Of a stretch of DNA of 64,000 nt, positions 50,740-60,653 are shown one piece after another. Position numbers and translations under genes: made by a program. Origin of the DNA: Syntrophomonas sp. GTDB lineage: Bacteria > Bacillota > Syntrophomonadia > Syntrophomonadales > Syntrophomonadaceae. Under the pieces are notes generated by a model, which was given only the letters and a program-made list of their open reading frames with translations, was not told where the DNA came from and made no database searches. The stretch lies in the NCBI GenBank assembly GCA_016841245.1, contig JAENZN010000009.1:1-64000 (forward strand). The letters run 5' to 3'. Position 1 is the stretch's first letter, and the number at the start of each line of letters is the position of its first letter.

Positions 50740-53205
50740 ATGTCAGATTTTAATATTGATAGTATAGATGGATTACTGGTGGAAAGTCCCTATATGGCAT
50801 TGGTGATCGTTGACAAAGATGGATATATTACCGTTATGAATCATGTCTTCCTTGATTTACTCGGGTTAAGCAAGGATCAAGCTGTAGGTAAATATGTATT
50901 GGAAGTGCTTCCCAATTCAGAACTCCCCGAAGTACTAAAAACTGGAAGAATTGATAAGGCTGACATATGGCCTCTAAACGGCAGGGATACCGTAGTGACC
51001 CGTTTTCCCATAGTAAAGAACGGAGAAATCGTGGGAGCTATAGGTCAGAGTTTCTTCCTCGATATGTCCGGGGCCCGGATTTTGATGCAGAGGCTGCAGG
51101 AAACCGAAGAAGAATTCCAGGCCTATTCCGAGGCCATGATTGAAAGCCCTTATATGGTTTATGTGAGTGTAAACAAAGAGGGTTATGTTACTATGATGAA
51201 CCAGACCTATCTGGATGAACTGAACCTGGAAAAAAAGGATGCCATAGGAAAGCATATTTTAGAAGTAATACCTGCTTCCAATCTCCCTGAAGTATTGAAA
51301 ACCGGGCGGGTAGATAAAGCCGACATCTGGCCCATAAACGGAAGAGATACCATTGTGACCCGCCTGCCTATTATAAAGAATGGGGAAATAATCGGCGCCA
51401 TAGGCAAGAGCCTCTTCCTGGATGTTTCCGGGGTCAAAATTATGATGCAAAAAATGCAGGAAACGGAAAAAGAATTCCGAGCTCTTTCGGAAGCCTTGAT
51501 CGAAAGCCCTTACATGGTTTATGTTATTGTGGATAAAGACGGCATTATTACGGCTATGAACCGTACCTACCTGGATATCCTGGGTTTCACTAAAGAAGAA
51601 GTAGTAGGCAAACACATTCTGGAGATCACACCCACTTCGGAGCTGCCTGTGATCCTGGAAACAGGGCGTATTGATGAAGCGGTCATTTGGCCTATTAATG
51701 GGCGGGACACGATTATGAGCCGTATGCCGGTTATAAAGGACGGTAAAATAATTGGCGCCATTGCCAAGAGTCTATTCCTGGACATGTCCGGCGCCAAGAT
51801 ATTTATGCATAAACTCCAGGAAACCGAGAAGGAATTCCGGGCTATCTCGGAGGCTTTGATTGAAAGCCCTTATATGGTTTACGTTATTGTAGACAAGGAA
51901 GGTATGATTACAGCCATGAACCCGACTTACCTGGATCAGCTGGGTTTGGAAAAAAATCAAGTAGTAGGAAAACATATTCTGGACATTACACCAACATCAC
52001 TGCTGCCTGAAACACTTAGAACCGGTCGGATAGATGAAGCAGATATATATTCTATCAACGGACGTAACACTATAGTTACCCGCCTGCCTATCATTAAGGA
52101 TGGTGAAATAATAGGAGCGGTCGCCCGGAGTCTGTTTATGGATATGTCCGGTGCAAAAATACTGATGAATAAACTGCAGGAAACGGAACGAGAATTAAAT
52201 ATATACAAGGAGGAAATTCGGCAGGGTTATCAGGCCCAATGGCAGTTCAAGGATTTAATCGGTGAATGTGCTGCCTTTGCCAGTGTTAAATCCGTGGCTG
52301 AACAATTATCTCATACCGTTTCCACCGTGCTTATAACTGGGGAAAGCGGAACTGGCAAAGAATTATTTGCCCATGCCATTCATAACTCCAGCAACCGCAG
52401 CAATCATCCCTTTGTTAAAATTAACTGTGCTGCTCTGCCCGAAAACCTTCTAGAATCCGAACTCTTTGGTTATGAAGAAGGGGCTTTTACCGGTGCTCGC
52501 AAGGGCGGAAAACATGGCAAATTTGAACTGGCCATGGGCGGGACTGTCTTCCTGGATGAAATCGGTGACATGCCGTTGACTATGCAAACCAAACTCTTGA
52601 CCGTCCTGCAGGACAGAATGGTGGAAAGAGTAGGTGGTACCAAGCCAATTTTTGTAAATGCACGAGTTATCGCCGCAACCAACTGCAATCTTGAACAATT
52701 AGTATCCGAGCAGAAGTTCCGCCAGGATCTTTTCTACCGCCTGAATGTGGTGAGATTAGACATTCCTCCGCTTAAAGAACGCAGCGAAGATATTCCTCTG
52801 CTTGTAAACACCCTGATACGAAAAATAAACATAAAACTGGGTACAGATATTAAAAAAGTATCTCATAAAGCTATTGAACTTATGCAGAATTATGACTGGC
52901 CCGGCAACATTCGCGAACTCGAGAACCTGCTGGAGAGAGCTATCAATATGGCTGATATGAATCGAGAAACCTGCATTACCATCAAGCACTTTCCACTGCT
53001 GGTGGAAAATACCTATTTTAACGACGAACCATCTGCTATCAATTCCTTAACTCTTCCAAATGCTATTGAACAGCTGGAAAAGCAGTTAATAATACAGGCC
53101 CTGGAAAAAAACGGCGGCAACAAAGTGCATACCGCCAAAGTTCTGGGCATTCACACTTCAGCACTATACCGTAAACTGGGCAAATATGGCCTGGACCAAC
53201 TATAG
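50740..53205 (+). CDS. Sigma-54-dependent activator with four tandem PAS units
   Basis: 821 aa from ATG 50740. Four PAS-plus-linker units of exactly 120 codons begin at nt 50782, 51142, 51502 and 51862 (residues about 15-134, 135-254, 255-374, 375-494), each opening ESPYM(A/V) and carrying GRIDxAxI(W/Y)xxNGR(D/N)T. The AAA+ domain (about 505-745) has Walker A GESGTGKE and the sigma-54-binding GAFTGA loop; a Fis-type helix ends the protein. It lies directly upstream of the butyrate operon, which has a sigma-54 promoter, so it is the probable regulator. Each PAS likely binds a ligand, for example a fatty acid or acyl-CoA; that is inference. Confidence 0.93.
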   Translation: MSDFNIDSIDGLLVESPYMALVIVDKDGYITVMNHVFLDLLGLSKDQAVGKYVLEVLPNSELPEVLKTGRIDKADIWPLNGRDTVVTRFPIVKNGEIVGAIGQSFFLDMSGARILMQRLQETEEEFQAYSEAMIESPYMVYVSVNKEGYVTMMNQTYLDELNLEKKDAIGKHILEVIPASNLPEVLKTGRVDKADIWPINGRDTIVTRLPIIKNGEIIGAIGKSLFLDVSGVKIMMQKMQETEKEFRALSEALIESPYMVYVIVDKDGIITAMNRTYLDILGFTKEEVVGKHILEITPTSELPVILETGRIDEAVIWPINGRDTIMSRMPVIKDGKIIGAIAKSLFLDMSGAKIFMHKLQETEKEFRAISEALIESPYMVYVIVDKEGMITAMNPTYLDQLGLEKNQVVGKHILDITPTSLLPETLRTGRIDEADIYSINGRNTIVTRLPIIKDGEIIGAVARSLFMDMSGAKILMNKLQETERELNIYKEEIRQGYQAQWQFKDLIGECAAFASVKSVAEQLSHTVSTVLITGESGTGKELFAHAIHNSSNRSNHPFVKINCAALPENLLESELFGYEEGAFTGARKGGKHGKFELAMGGTVFLDEIGDMPLTMQTKLLTVLQDRMVERVGGTKPIFVNARVIAATNCNLEQLVSEQKFRQDLFYRLNVVRLDIPPLKERSEDIPLLVNTLIRKINIKLGTDIKKVSHKAIELMQNYDWPGNIRELENLLERAINMADMNRETCITIKHFPLLVENTYFNDEPSAINSLTLPNAIEQLEKQLIIQALEKNGGNKVHTAKVLGIHTSALYRKLGKYGLDQL

Positions 53206-53729
53206 CTCGCTTCTTAACAGCCTTATTGCTGCCGCCGCACCGATACTGTAAACCTGATTAAATCTTACTCAACTCTCCTATTTTGAGAATTACCATCAAC
53301 TGGTATTATGATTATTTTTCCCATATAACCGCGGTTTTTACAAATTTTTCACTCTAAGATGAGGCTGCAACATATGATTTATGCATAAAAATCGCTCAGC
53401 TCTCTTATTTTAGGAATTCCCATAAATACGTATATTCTTGATATATCGGCTATTTTTTATCTTTTACTACTATGCTATTTTGATATACCAGGACAACCTA
53501 TAACCTGTCTTAATTAATTGGCGGCACACCGTTATATGGCGGTATACCGCTCTTTTTAGCATAATTTGACCTGTTTTTACTTACCTGGCACTTATTTTGC
53601 TATATAAACTTATGTAAGAAAATCTACTGCATTAAATGCAGATCATTTAATACTCTGGAAGATTAGGAGGTGATTTTTCACTATCGAGGGTCTGTCAAGT
53701 ATTTTTATTTATTTAAGGAGGTAAAGGGA
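53206..53729. other. Regulatory region upstream of the butyrate operon
   Basis: Holds the sigma-54 promoter (53586-53601), two dyads (AACCGCGGTT 53327-53336; GCGGTATACCGC 53540-53551) and an imperfect 29-bp direct repeat (53268-53296 and 53395-53423). The last two kinds are candidate activator sites. No gene seen. Confidence 0.55.
53586..53601 (+). promoter_or_regulatory. Sigma-54 promoter of the butyrate operon
   Basis: TGGCACTTATTTTGCT: the -24 GG (53587-53588) and -12 GC (53599-53600) are 10 nt apart. The -24 box TGGCAC and -12 TTGC match consensus. Start expected near 53612, leaving a leader of about 118 nt. Confidence 0.9.
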
Positions 53730-54578
53730 ATGTCTATTAACAAAATCGCAATGCTTGGTGCCGGTACTATGGGACAGGGTATTGTTTGGGCACTGGCTGC
53801 TGCCGGGAAAAAAGTTGTACTATATGATATCAAACAGGAATTAATCGATAGAGCGATTGCTTCTATTGCCAAGAGTTTGACTAAAGCAGAAGAAAAGGGC
53901 AAAGCTGCTCCAGGAACCAAAGACGCTATACTGGGTAATATTATAGGGGTTAGCAATATAGAGGATATAAAAGACGTTGACTTCGTAATAGAGGCCGTTT
54001 TTGAAAACATGGCGGTAAAAAAAGACGTCTATACCAAATTGGATGCCCTGCTGGCACCAGAAGTTATTATTGCTACCAACACTTCTTCTCTTTCTATTAC
54101 TGAAATTGCTGCTATTACCAACAGAGCGGATAAAGTTGTCGGTATGCATTTCTTCAATCCGGCTAATGTCATGAAACTTGTCGAAGTTATTCCTGCTCTG
54201 CAGACCTCAGAAGAAACCATGAAAATAGTCACTGACTTATCTATAGAAATAGGCAAGAAACCGGTAAGAGTTAAAGAAGGTCCGGGTTTTGTGGTCAACC
54301 GTATTTTAGTTCCGACCATTAACGAAGGCTGTTTCATTCTTCAGGAAGGACTGGCAACAACTGAAGACATTGACACCGCTATGAAGTTTGGTGCTGGATG
54401 GCCTATGGGTCCGCTGACTCTCTGTGATCTGGTAGGCGGTGATATCGCCCTGGCAGTAATGAATACTCTGTATGATGAGACCGGTGATCCCAAATACCGC
54501 CCCTCCGGTCTGCTTAAACAATATGTACGAGCCGGGTGGCTGGGAATGAAGACCAAGAAGGGATTCTACAATTACTAA
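53730..54578 (+). CDS. hbd: 3-hydroxybutyryl-CoA dehydrogenase
   Basis: 282 aa from ATG 53730 behind AAGGAGG. Oxidises 3-hydroxybutyryl-CoA to acetoacetyl-CoA with NAD+ in the butyrate oxidation direction. NAD-binding GAGTMGQGI near residue 9, the catalytic-His region VGMHFFNPANVMKLVEV, and the C-terminal domain GPGFVVNRI are all present. First gene of a five-gene co-directional operon that contains every step from butyryl-CoA to acetyl-CoA. Confidence 0.95.
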   Translation: MSINKIAMLGAGTMGQGIVWALAAAGKKVVLYDIKQELIDRAIASIAKSLTKAEEKGKAAPGTKDAILGNIIGVSNIEDIKDVDFVIEAVFENMAVKKDVYTKLDALLAPEVIIATNTSSLSITEIAAITNRADKVVGMHFFNPANVMKLVEVIPALQTSEETMKIVTDLSIEIGKKPVRVKEGPGFVVNRILVPTINEGCFILQEGLATTEDIDTAMKFGAGWPMGPLTLCDLVGGDIALAVMNTLYDETGDPKYRPSGLLKQYVRAGWLGMKTKKGFYNY

Positions 54579-54628
54579 GCCCGCTCTTGGCAGAAGTGAA
54601 ATCAAGATTGGAGGTGGGGGAAAAAGTA

Positions 54629-55411
54629 ATGGCCTATGAAAATATTATTTTGGAGAAGGAAGACTACCTGGCAATTCTCTCTATTAACCGTCCCCGGGCG
54701 CTCAATGCTCTGAACAAAGATACTCTCAGTGAAATAAGAGATGCCATAGAGGATATTGCCGCCGATAACACTATCAAAGTTGTTATCGTTACCGGAGCCG
54801 GAGACAAAGCCTTTGTAGCCGGAGCAGATATTGCTTATATGCAGCCGCTGTCTGCAGTAGAAGGGCGTGAATTCTCGGATTATGGTGAGAAGACCATGCG
54901 AATGATAGAACTTCTGGAAAAACCCGTTATTGCTGCTATAAAAGGTTTTGCTCTGGGTGGAGGATGTGAACTGGCTATGGCTTGTGACATCCGGCTGGCT
55001 GCTGATAATGCTGTGTTTGGGCAGCCTGAAGTTGGTCTGGGAGTTATTCCAGGCTTTGGAGGTACTCAGCGCCTGCCTCGATTGGTTGGTGAAGGACGGG
55101 CCAAGGAACTCACTTTTTTGGCTAATAATATAAATGCTGATGAGGCTTATCGCATAGGGCTGGTCAACCATGTTTACCCGGCAGATGAACTGATGGCAGC
55201 TGCCAAAAAGATGGCTGCTAAAATAGCCTCCAAAGGCAATCTGGCGGTTGGCTTTGCTAAATTTGCTATTGGCAAAGGACTTCAAGCCGACCTGGATACT
55301 GCTATGAGTATTGAGTCCGATATGTTTGGTATGTGTTCTTCAACCTTTGATCAAAAAGAGGGAATGGGAGCTTTTCTGGAAAAAAGGAAGCCCTTATTTC
55401 AAGGTAAATAA
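54629..55411 (+). CDS. crt: Crotonase (3-hydroxybutyryl-CoA dehydratase)
   Basis: 260 aa from ATG 54629 behind GGAGG. Hydrates crotonyl-CoA. Oxyanion-hole segment GAGDKAFVAGADIAYM, then AIKGFALGGGCELAMACDIR with the first catalytic Glu region and GQPEVGLGVIPGFGGTQRL with the second. The length fits the short-chain crotonase. It is the second gene of the operon and is spaced 50 nt after hbd. Confidence 0.95.
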   Translation: MAYENIILEKEDYLAILSINRPRALNALNKDTLSEIRDAIEDIAADNTIKVVIVTGAGDKAFVAGADIAYMQPLSAVEGREFSDYGEKTMRMIELLEKPVIAAIKGFALGGGCELAMACDIRLAADNAVFGQPEVGLGVIPGFGGTQRLPRLVGEGRAKELTFLANNINADEAYRIGLVNHVYPADELMAAAKKMAAKIASKGNLAVGFAKFAIGKGLQADLDTAMSIESDMFGMCSSTFDQKEGMGAFLEKRKPLFQGK

Positions 55412-55447
55412 ATAATTTGATGTTGAATTTATGGGAGGTTTTTAAAT

Positions 55448-56659
55448 ATGATGAAGGAAATTCAGGATGTAGTAATAGTAAGTGCCTGCAGAACGCCTAT
55501 TGCAAGATTTATGGGCAGTTTGAAAGACGTTCAGGCAGTTGACCTGGCCACCATTGTGGCCAAAGAAGCGGTTCAAAGAGCCGGTATTAATCCTGCGATA
55601 ATTGATGAAGTGGTAATGGGTGAAGTCTATCCTCACATGCAGGGATCTCTGCCCGCCCGTCAGGTTGGTCTGGCAGCTGGTTTGCCGGTCACCAGCAACG
55701 CCTGCAACGTTAACCAGAACTGCGCATCAGGAATGCGGGCGCTGGATATTGCTATAAATCATATTCAACTGGGTAAAAACGATGCCGCTCTGGTTGTGGG
55801 GGTGGAGAGTATGACCAATGCCCCTTATATGCTCCCCAAAGCCAGAATGGGTTACCGGATGAATGCCGGCAGCGTGGAAGACGCTATGATTCATGATGGA
55901 CTGTTTGACAGCCTGGTTCCCGGACATATGGGCTTGACGGCAGAAAATATCGCTGAAAAATACGGTATTAGCCGCGAGGAATGCGACCAACTGGCACTTA
56001 TGAGTCATCAACGCGCTACCCGCGCTACCCAGGATGGCACCTTTGAACGGGAAATTATCCCGGTGGAACTAAAGAGTAAAAAAGGAAGCAAATTTTATGC
56101 CAAAGATGAACATATGATCCCTGATGCTAACCTGGACGCCATGTCAAAACTGCCTTCCGCTTTCAAGAAAGGTGGAGTAGTAACTGCTGCCAATGCTTCC
56201 GGTATCAACGATGCTGCAGCAGCTGTAATTATCATGTCCAAGGCCAAAGCCGAAGAACTGGGACTTAAACCCCTGATGAAATTGATCAACATCTGTGCTG
56301 AAGGCGTAGCCCCCGAAGTAATGGGATTAGGTCCAGCAGTAGCCATCCCCAAATGCCTGAAAGAAGCCGGTATGAAGTATGAAGACGTAGATTACTGGGA
56401 AATCAATGAAGCCTTTGCTCCGCAGTTCCTTGGTTGCGGCAGAATGCTGAAAGAAGATTTCGGTATTGAAGTAGATATGGAAAAATGCAACATCAACGGT
56501 TCAGGAATCGCACTTGGTCATCCAGTGGGATGTACTGCCCTGCGCATTATTGTCTCCCTGTACTATGAACTGGAAAAACAGGGCAAAACCGTTGGCGGCG
56601 CTTCACTCTGTGTAGGTACCGGCCCGGCTATGTGTTCACTATGGACCAGAGATATTTGA
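55448..56659 (+). CDS. Acetyl-CoA C-acetyltransferase (thiolase)
   Basis: 403 aa from ATG 55448 behind GGGAGG. Cleaves acetoacetyl-CoA to two acetyl-CoA in the oxidative direction. Nucleophile Cys in VNQNCASGMRALD, catalytic NEAFAPQ, and GHPVGCTALR with the second Cys and His. Degradative-thiolase length. Third gene of the operon. Confidence 0.95.
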   Translation: MMKEIQDVVIVSACRTPIARFMGSLKDVQAVDLATIVAKEAVQRAGINPAIIDEVVMGEVYPHMQGSLPARQVGLAAGLPVTSNACNVNQNCASGMRALDIAINHIQLGKNDAALVVGVESMTNAPYMLPKARMGYRMNAGSVEDAMIHDGLFDSLVPGHMGLTAENIAEKYGISREECDQLALMSHQRATRATQDGTFEREIIPVELKSKKGSKFYAKDEHMIPDANLDAMSKLPSAFKKGGVVTAANASGINDAAAAVIIMSKAKAEELGLKPLMKLINICAEGVAPEVMGLGPAVAIPKCLKEAGMKYEDVDYWEINEAFAPQFLGCGRMLKEDFGIEVDMEKCNINGSGIALGHPVGCTALRIIVSLYYELEKQGKTVGGASLCVGTGPAMCSLWTRDI

Positions 56660-56771
56660 TAGATTCATCTAACTAATCTATATATAAGGGTGGTGGTTTG
56701 CACGGACCATCACCTGCCTCTTTTAAAAGATGATTGGATAAATAGAAGATAAAAAGGGAGGGAATGTTTAA

Positions 56772-58607
56772 ATGGCTGCTAATTTTGCGGTTAATAATAT
56801 AAGAGATTTTGAATTTATAATTCAAGAATGGCTTCCGACGGAGGGCGTTTTTAACTACCCCCAATTTGCCGATTACTACACCAAAGACGATATTAAATCG
56901 GTATTGGGACCTATCCTGAAAATGTGCAAAGAAGTTATAGAAGCAACCAACGACGATGGTGAAAACAACCCGGTGGCTTTTGATAATGGCAAGGTAACAA
57001 CTCCGCCCAGTTTCGGCCCACTTTTCCACCAGCTGCAGAGTGAAGGCTGGGGCACCAGTAATATCGACAATTCAGAGGATGCCATGGTTCTGCCGGAAAT
57101 GCTCTATGCTGCCGTTTGGGAACTGATTTGTGCCGCTAACCCGGCTTTTATGCCTTATGTACTGCTGACCAGCGGAGCTGCCGACTTAATTCAAAGTTAT
57201 GGTGATGAAAAGTTAAAGGCTATGTTCCTGCCCAAGATGATGGATGGAACCTGGGCCGGCACCATGTGCTTGACCGAGCCCAGCGCTGGATCTGATGTGG
57301 GTGATATACTCTCCAAGGCCTATCCCACCGATGATCCCAGAATCTTCAAGATTAAGGGCAATAAGATTTTCATAACCGGTGGAGATAATGACTTTACGGA
57401 AAATATCATTCATCTCTATCTGGCCCGTGTTGAAGGTGCCAGACCTGGTACCGGCGGTATATCACTGTTTGTCGTTCCCAAATTATGGGTTAATGAAGAT
57501 GGCAGCCTGGAAGACAATGACTTTCAAACTACCGGTGCTGAGCATAAGATGGGCTTGCATGGATCAGTAACCGCCTCTCTGGCTGCCGGCGAAAATGACG
57601 GCTGTCGTGGTTGGCTGCTGGGTACAGATCCCCGTGAGAACGAAGGCCGGGGTGAAGGTATGCCTCAGATGTTCCAGATGATGAACCTGGCCCGCATGGA
57701 GACCGGCCACATGGCCCTTTCCTGCATTATAAATGCCTTTGCCAATGCCCGCGATTATTCCAAAGATAGAATCCAGGGCCGCCTGATGACCGATCCTAAA
57801 GCAGGTCGGACAGCCATCATAAACCATGAAGACATCAAGCGCACCCTGATGATGGGCAAAGCCCATATTGAAGCTATCCGGGCCATGATGTACCGGGTTT
57901 ATCTGGCCTTTGACCAGCGGCACCGGGATCCTGATCCGGAAGTTAGAAAAGCTGCTAATAACCTGATTGAAATAACCACTCCGCTTTGCAAAGCTTATCC
58001 GTCTGATGAGGGCTGGTGGCTGTGCGGAGAAGCTATCCAGGCATATGGTGGCTACGGCTATTGTTCAGAATACCCGGTTGGGCAACTGGCCTGTGACATG
58101 AAAATTTACTCCATCTGGGAAGGTACCAACTTCATTCAATCCATGGACCTGGTGGGCCGCAAGATGAGTATGAAGGGCGGAACTCTATTTGATAATTGGG
58201 TGCAGGAAATGGTTGATTTCTATGAAGCTAATAAGGGCAATGAAACCTTCAGTAAAGATTTCAAGAACCTGGGTCGTGCTCTAAATGCTTATCAGGAAAT
58301 GCTCCAGGCCCTGACTGGATATTTCAAGAGCAATGCCAGCCTGGTTCCTCTATATTCGCGTCGGGTATTGACTGCTACCGCTCAGCTGTATTGCGGTCGC
58401 CAAATCCTGGATCAAGGCCTCTTGGCCGATAAGAGAGCCAAGGAAGTGGGAGCAGATCACTATGACTATAAATTCTACATGGGTAAAGTAGCAACTGCTC
58501 AATACTACATGAGAAATGTAGTACCTAATGTGTGGGCCACAGCTGAGATGGTCATCGATGGTGATAGTTCAGCCATTGATGTTCCTATCGATGTTTTTGA
58601 ATACTAG
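56772..58607 (+). CDS. Butyryl-CoA dehydrogenase (long acyl-CoA dehydrogenase)
   Basis: 611 aa, about 220 residues longer than the classical butyryl-CoA dehydrogenase of about 380 aa. It therefore belongs to the long subfamily with a C-terminal helical extension (about residues 470-611). FAD-binding and substrate segments are visible: MCLTEPSAGSDVG, and KIFITGGDN. The catalytic base is the Glu in YSIWEGTNFIQ (residue 450). Oxidises butyryl-CoA to crotonyl-CoA; in syntrophs the electrons pass through ETF to a membrane route. No etfAB is encoded next to it here. ATG 56772 follows GGGAGGG. Confidence 0.93.
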   Translation: MAANFAVNNIRDFEFIIQEWLPTEGVFNYPQFADYYTKDDIKSVLGPILKMCKEVIEATNDDGENNPVAFDNGKVTTPPSFGPLFHQLQSEGWGTSNIDNSEDAMVLPEMLYAAVWELICAANPAFMPYVLLTSGAADLIQSYGDEKLKAMFLPKMMDGTWAGTMCLTEPSAGSDVGDILSKAYPTDDPRIFKIKGNKIFITGGDNDFTENIIHLYLARVEGARPGTGGISLFVVPKLWVNEDGSLEDNDFQTTGAEHKMGLHGSVTASLAAGENDGCRGWLLGTDPRENEGRGEGMPQMFQMMNLARMETGHMALSCIINAFANARDYSKDRIQGRLMTDPKAGRTAIINHEDIKRTLMMGKAHIEAIRAMMYRVYLAFDQRHRDPDPEVRKAANNLIEITTPLCKAYPSDEGWWLCGEAIQAYGGYGYCSEYPVGQLACDMKIYSIWEGTNFIQSMDLVGRKMSMKGGTLFDNWVQEMVDFYEANKGNETFSKDFKNLGRALNAYQEMLQALTGYFKSNASLVPLYSRRVLTATAQLYCGRQILDQGLLADKRAKEVGADHYDYKFYMGKVATAQYYMRNVVPNVWATAEMVIDGDSSAIDVPIDVFEY

Positions 58608-58630
58608 GATGTTAAGGAGGAAATGCACCA

Positions 58631-59974
58631 GTGGATTATAGTGCAGAATACCAGCGCAAACTAACACCAGTGGATGAAGCTGTAAAGGTAGTTAAATCAG
58701 GAGACCTGGTACACTTCGGTGAATTTGTAATGAATTCCAGCTACCTGGATGCTGCCCTGGCCAAACGGGTTGATGAACTTGAAAACGTCAATATATATAC
58801 AACCACCTGTCCGTATCAACCCCAGGCAGTCCTGGCCGATACGGATAGAAAACATTTTATCTATAACGATTGGCATATGAGTGCTGCCAGTCGCAAATTA
58901 CATGACAAAAATCTTTGCAATTATATACCTTTAACTTACCACGAAGGACCGTCTTTTTTCGAGCGTGGTTATGTTGCAGCAGATGTGGCCTTAATCAAGG
59001 TAGCGCCGATGGACAAACACGGCTTCTTCAATTTCGGAACTTCGGTTTCTTTGACTCCCTCGTACTGCGATACAGCCAAAACCGTCATTGTCGAAGTCAA
59101 TGAGACTGTTCCAGTCTGCCTGGGCGGCAACCGTGAGTCCATCCACATTTCCGAGATTGACTACATCGTGGAAGGCGACAATAAACCTATGATCCAGCTT
59201 CCTGAGTTGCCCATATCTGAAACTGATCAAACCATCGCTTCCCTGGTCATGGAAGAAATCGAAGATGGAGCATGTCTGCAATTGGGAATTGGAGCCATGC
59301 CCAATGCTGTGGGAGCCATGATCGCGCAGTCGGATTTAAAAGAACTGGGTGTTCATACCGAGATGCTGGTGGATTCGTTTGTCGACATGTATGAAGCCGG
59401 TCGCATAACCGGTCGACGCAAGCAAATAGACAAATGCAAAATGGCATATACCTTTGCCATGGGTACCAACAAATTGTATGAATTCCTGGATATGAATCCG
59501 GTGTGTGCCATATCCCCCGTAAGTTATACCAATGATCCATTTATCATCGGACAAAATGATAAAGTGATGGCTATTAACAATGCTATTGAGGTCGACCTCT
59601 ATGGTCAGGTAGCTTCGGAATCATCGGGAATACGCCATATTTCCGGAACCGGCGGGCAGTTTGACTTTATCTTTGGATCATATTATTCTCGCGGAGGTAA
59701 AGGTTTGATTTGTCTGACCTCTACCTTCAAGGATAAAGAAGGAAAACTGCAGTCCAGAATTAAGCCCATACTAACTCCGGGAGCGGTTGTAACCGTACCC
59801 AGGAGTGTAAATTTCTATGTTGTTACCGAATACGGAATTGCCATGCTCAAAGCCAAATCAACCTGGCAGCGGGCGGAAGCTTTAATCAACATTGCTCACC
59901 CGGATCTGCGGGATGAACTTATCAAAGAAGCGGAACGTATGAATATCTGGGTAAGGAGCAATAAGATAGTCTAA
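58631..59974 (+). CDS. Butyrate-acetyl-CoA CoA-transferase
   Basis: 447 aa from GTG 58631 behind AAGGAGG. Family I CoA-transferase: QVASESSG with the probable catalytic Glu, then SGTGGQFDF. In this operon it should activate butyrate to butyryl-CoA with acetyl-CoA as CoA donor, releasing acetate and closing the pathway. Paralogue of the gene at 32776, where it stands with the dehydratase. Last gene before a terminator. Confidence 0.93.
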   Translation: MDYSAEYQRKLTPVDEAVKVVKSGDLVHFGEFVMNSSYLDAALAKRVDELENVNIYTTTCPYQPQAVLADTDRKHFIYNDWHMSAASRKLHDKNLCNYIPLTYHEGPSFFERGYVAADVALIKVAPMDKHGFFNFGTSVSLTPSYCDTAKTVIVEVNETVPVCLGGNRESIHISEIDYIVEGDNKPMIQLPELPISETDQTIASLVMEEIEDGACLQLGIGAMPNAVGAMIAQSDLKELGVHTEMLVDSFVDMYEAGRITGRRKQIDKCKMAYTFAMGTNKLYEFLDMNPVCAISPVSYTNDPFIIGQNDKVMAINNAIEVDLYGQVASESSGIRHISGTGGQFDFIFGSYYSRGGKGLICLTSTFKDKEGKLQSRIKPILTPGAVVTVPRSVNFYVVTEYGIAMLKAKSTWQRAEALINIAHPDLRDELIKEAERMNIWVRSNKIV

Positions 59975-60014
59975 AAAATGAACCCCCTTAAATTTATATA
60001 AAACACTCATAGTG

Positions 60015-60055
60015 AATAGAGCGGGTGACTGATTGCAGCTGTCACCCACTCTATT
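60015..60055 (+). terminator. Terminator of the butyrate operon
   Basis: AATAGAGCGGGTGAC (60015-60029) pairs with GTCACCCACTCTATT (60041-60055), one mismatch, 41 nt after the CoA-transferase stop. Confidence 0.75.
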
Positions 60056-60653
60056 ACCCCCTTTAGAAGATCAATACTTCGTTATATACATATCATTATT
60101 ACGCGAATTAAATTCAGCCCAAAACACCATATGCCCAGCAGGCAGACTAGCTAGAATATGAGTTTGGGCTTAAACGATAATTATTTTTGGTTAAAGCGGT
60201 TAATATAGTTGTTATAGTTAATATTAAACATATTGTATATTTAGTGCAAGTTATAAATAAGGGCTAGTTGGTTGGACACTCTATAATTCATATGGTAGTC
60301 CTGCTAAAATCCAGCACCATCCGCTTCTCTTTTTTGCCATTTCACTGCTTAAGATCAGTGCCTTTCTTGTTCCTTGCTTACTGCCATGGTCATCTCAATT
60401 AACAAATTTTATTACTTAAAACTGCTAGCATCTTCGCTTTATCCTCAGGAAAATATTGTAAATATATGTATTTATTCGGTTCCAGAAGAGGTAAGCACTA
60501 ACTAATTGGCGAAATATGATTTGATAAGAAAATATTCTAGCGTTTATCTAAGTCTACAGAGGATAACATACCAGCTGCATGAAAAGTTATTTTAGGTTCA
60601 TGGAAAAGGACTTATAGCCAATGGGTATTAAAGTAAGGGGAGGAGATCCTGAG
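60056..60653. other. Intergenic, about 600 nt
   Basis: One further inverted repeat, GCCCAAA...TTTGGGC (60117-60169), lies about 60 nt beyond the operon terminator and may be a second terminator. The rest is AT-rich and contains no gene I can support. Confidence 0.4.

Noticed and set aside
54602-55285. Long minus-strand frame within the crotonase gene
   Set aside because: Antisense of a well-supported crotonase, with no ribosome site and Ser/Asn-rich shadow composition.
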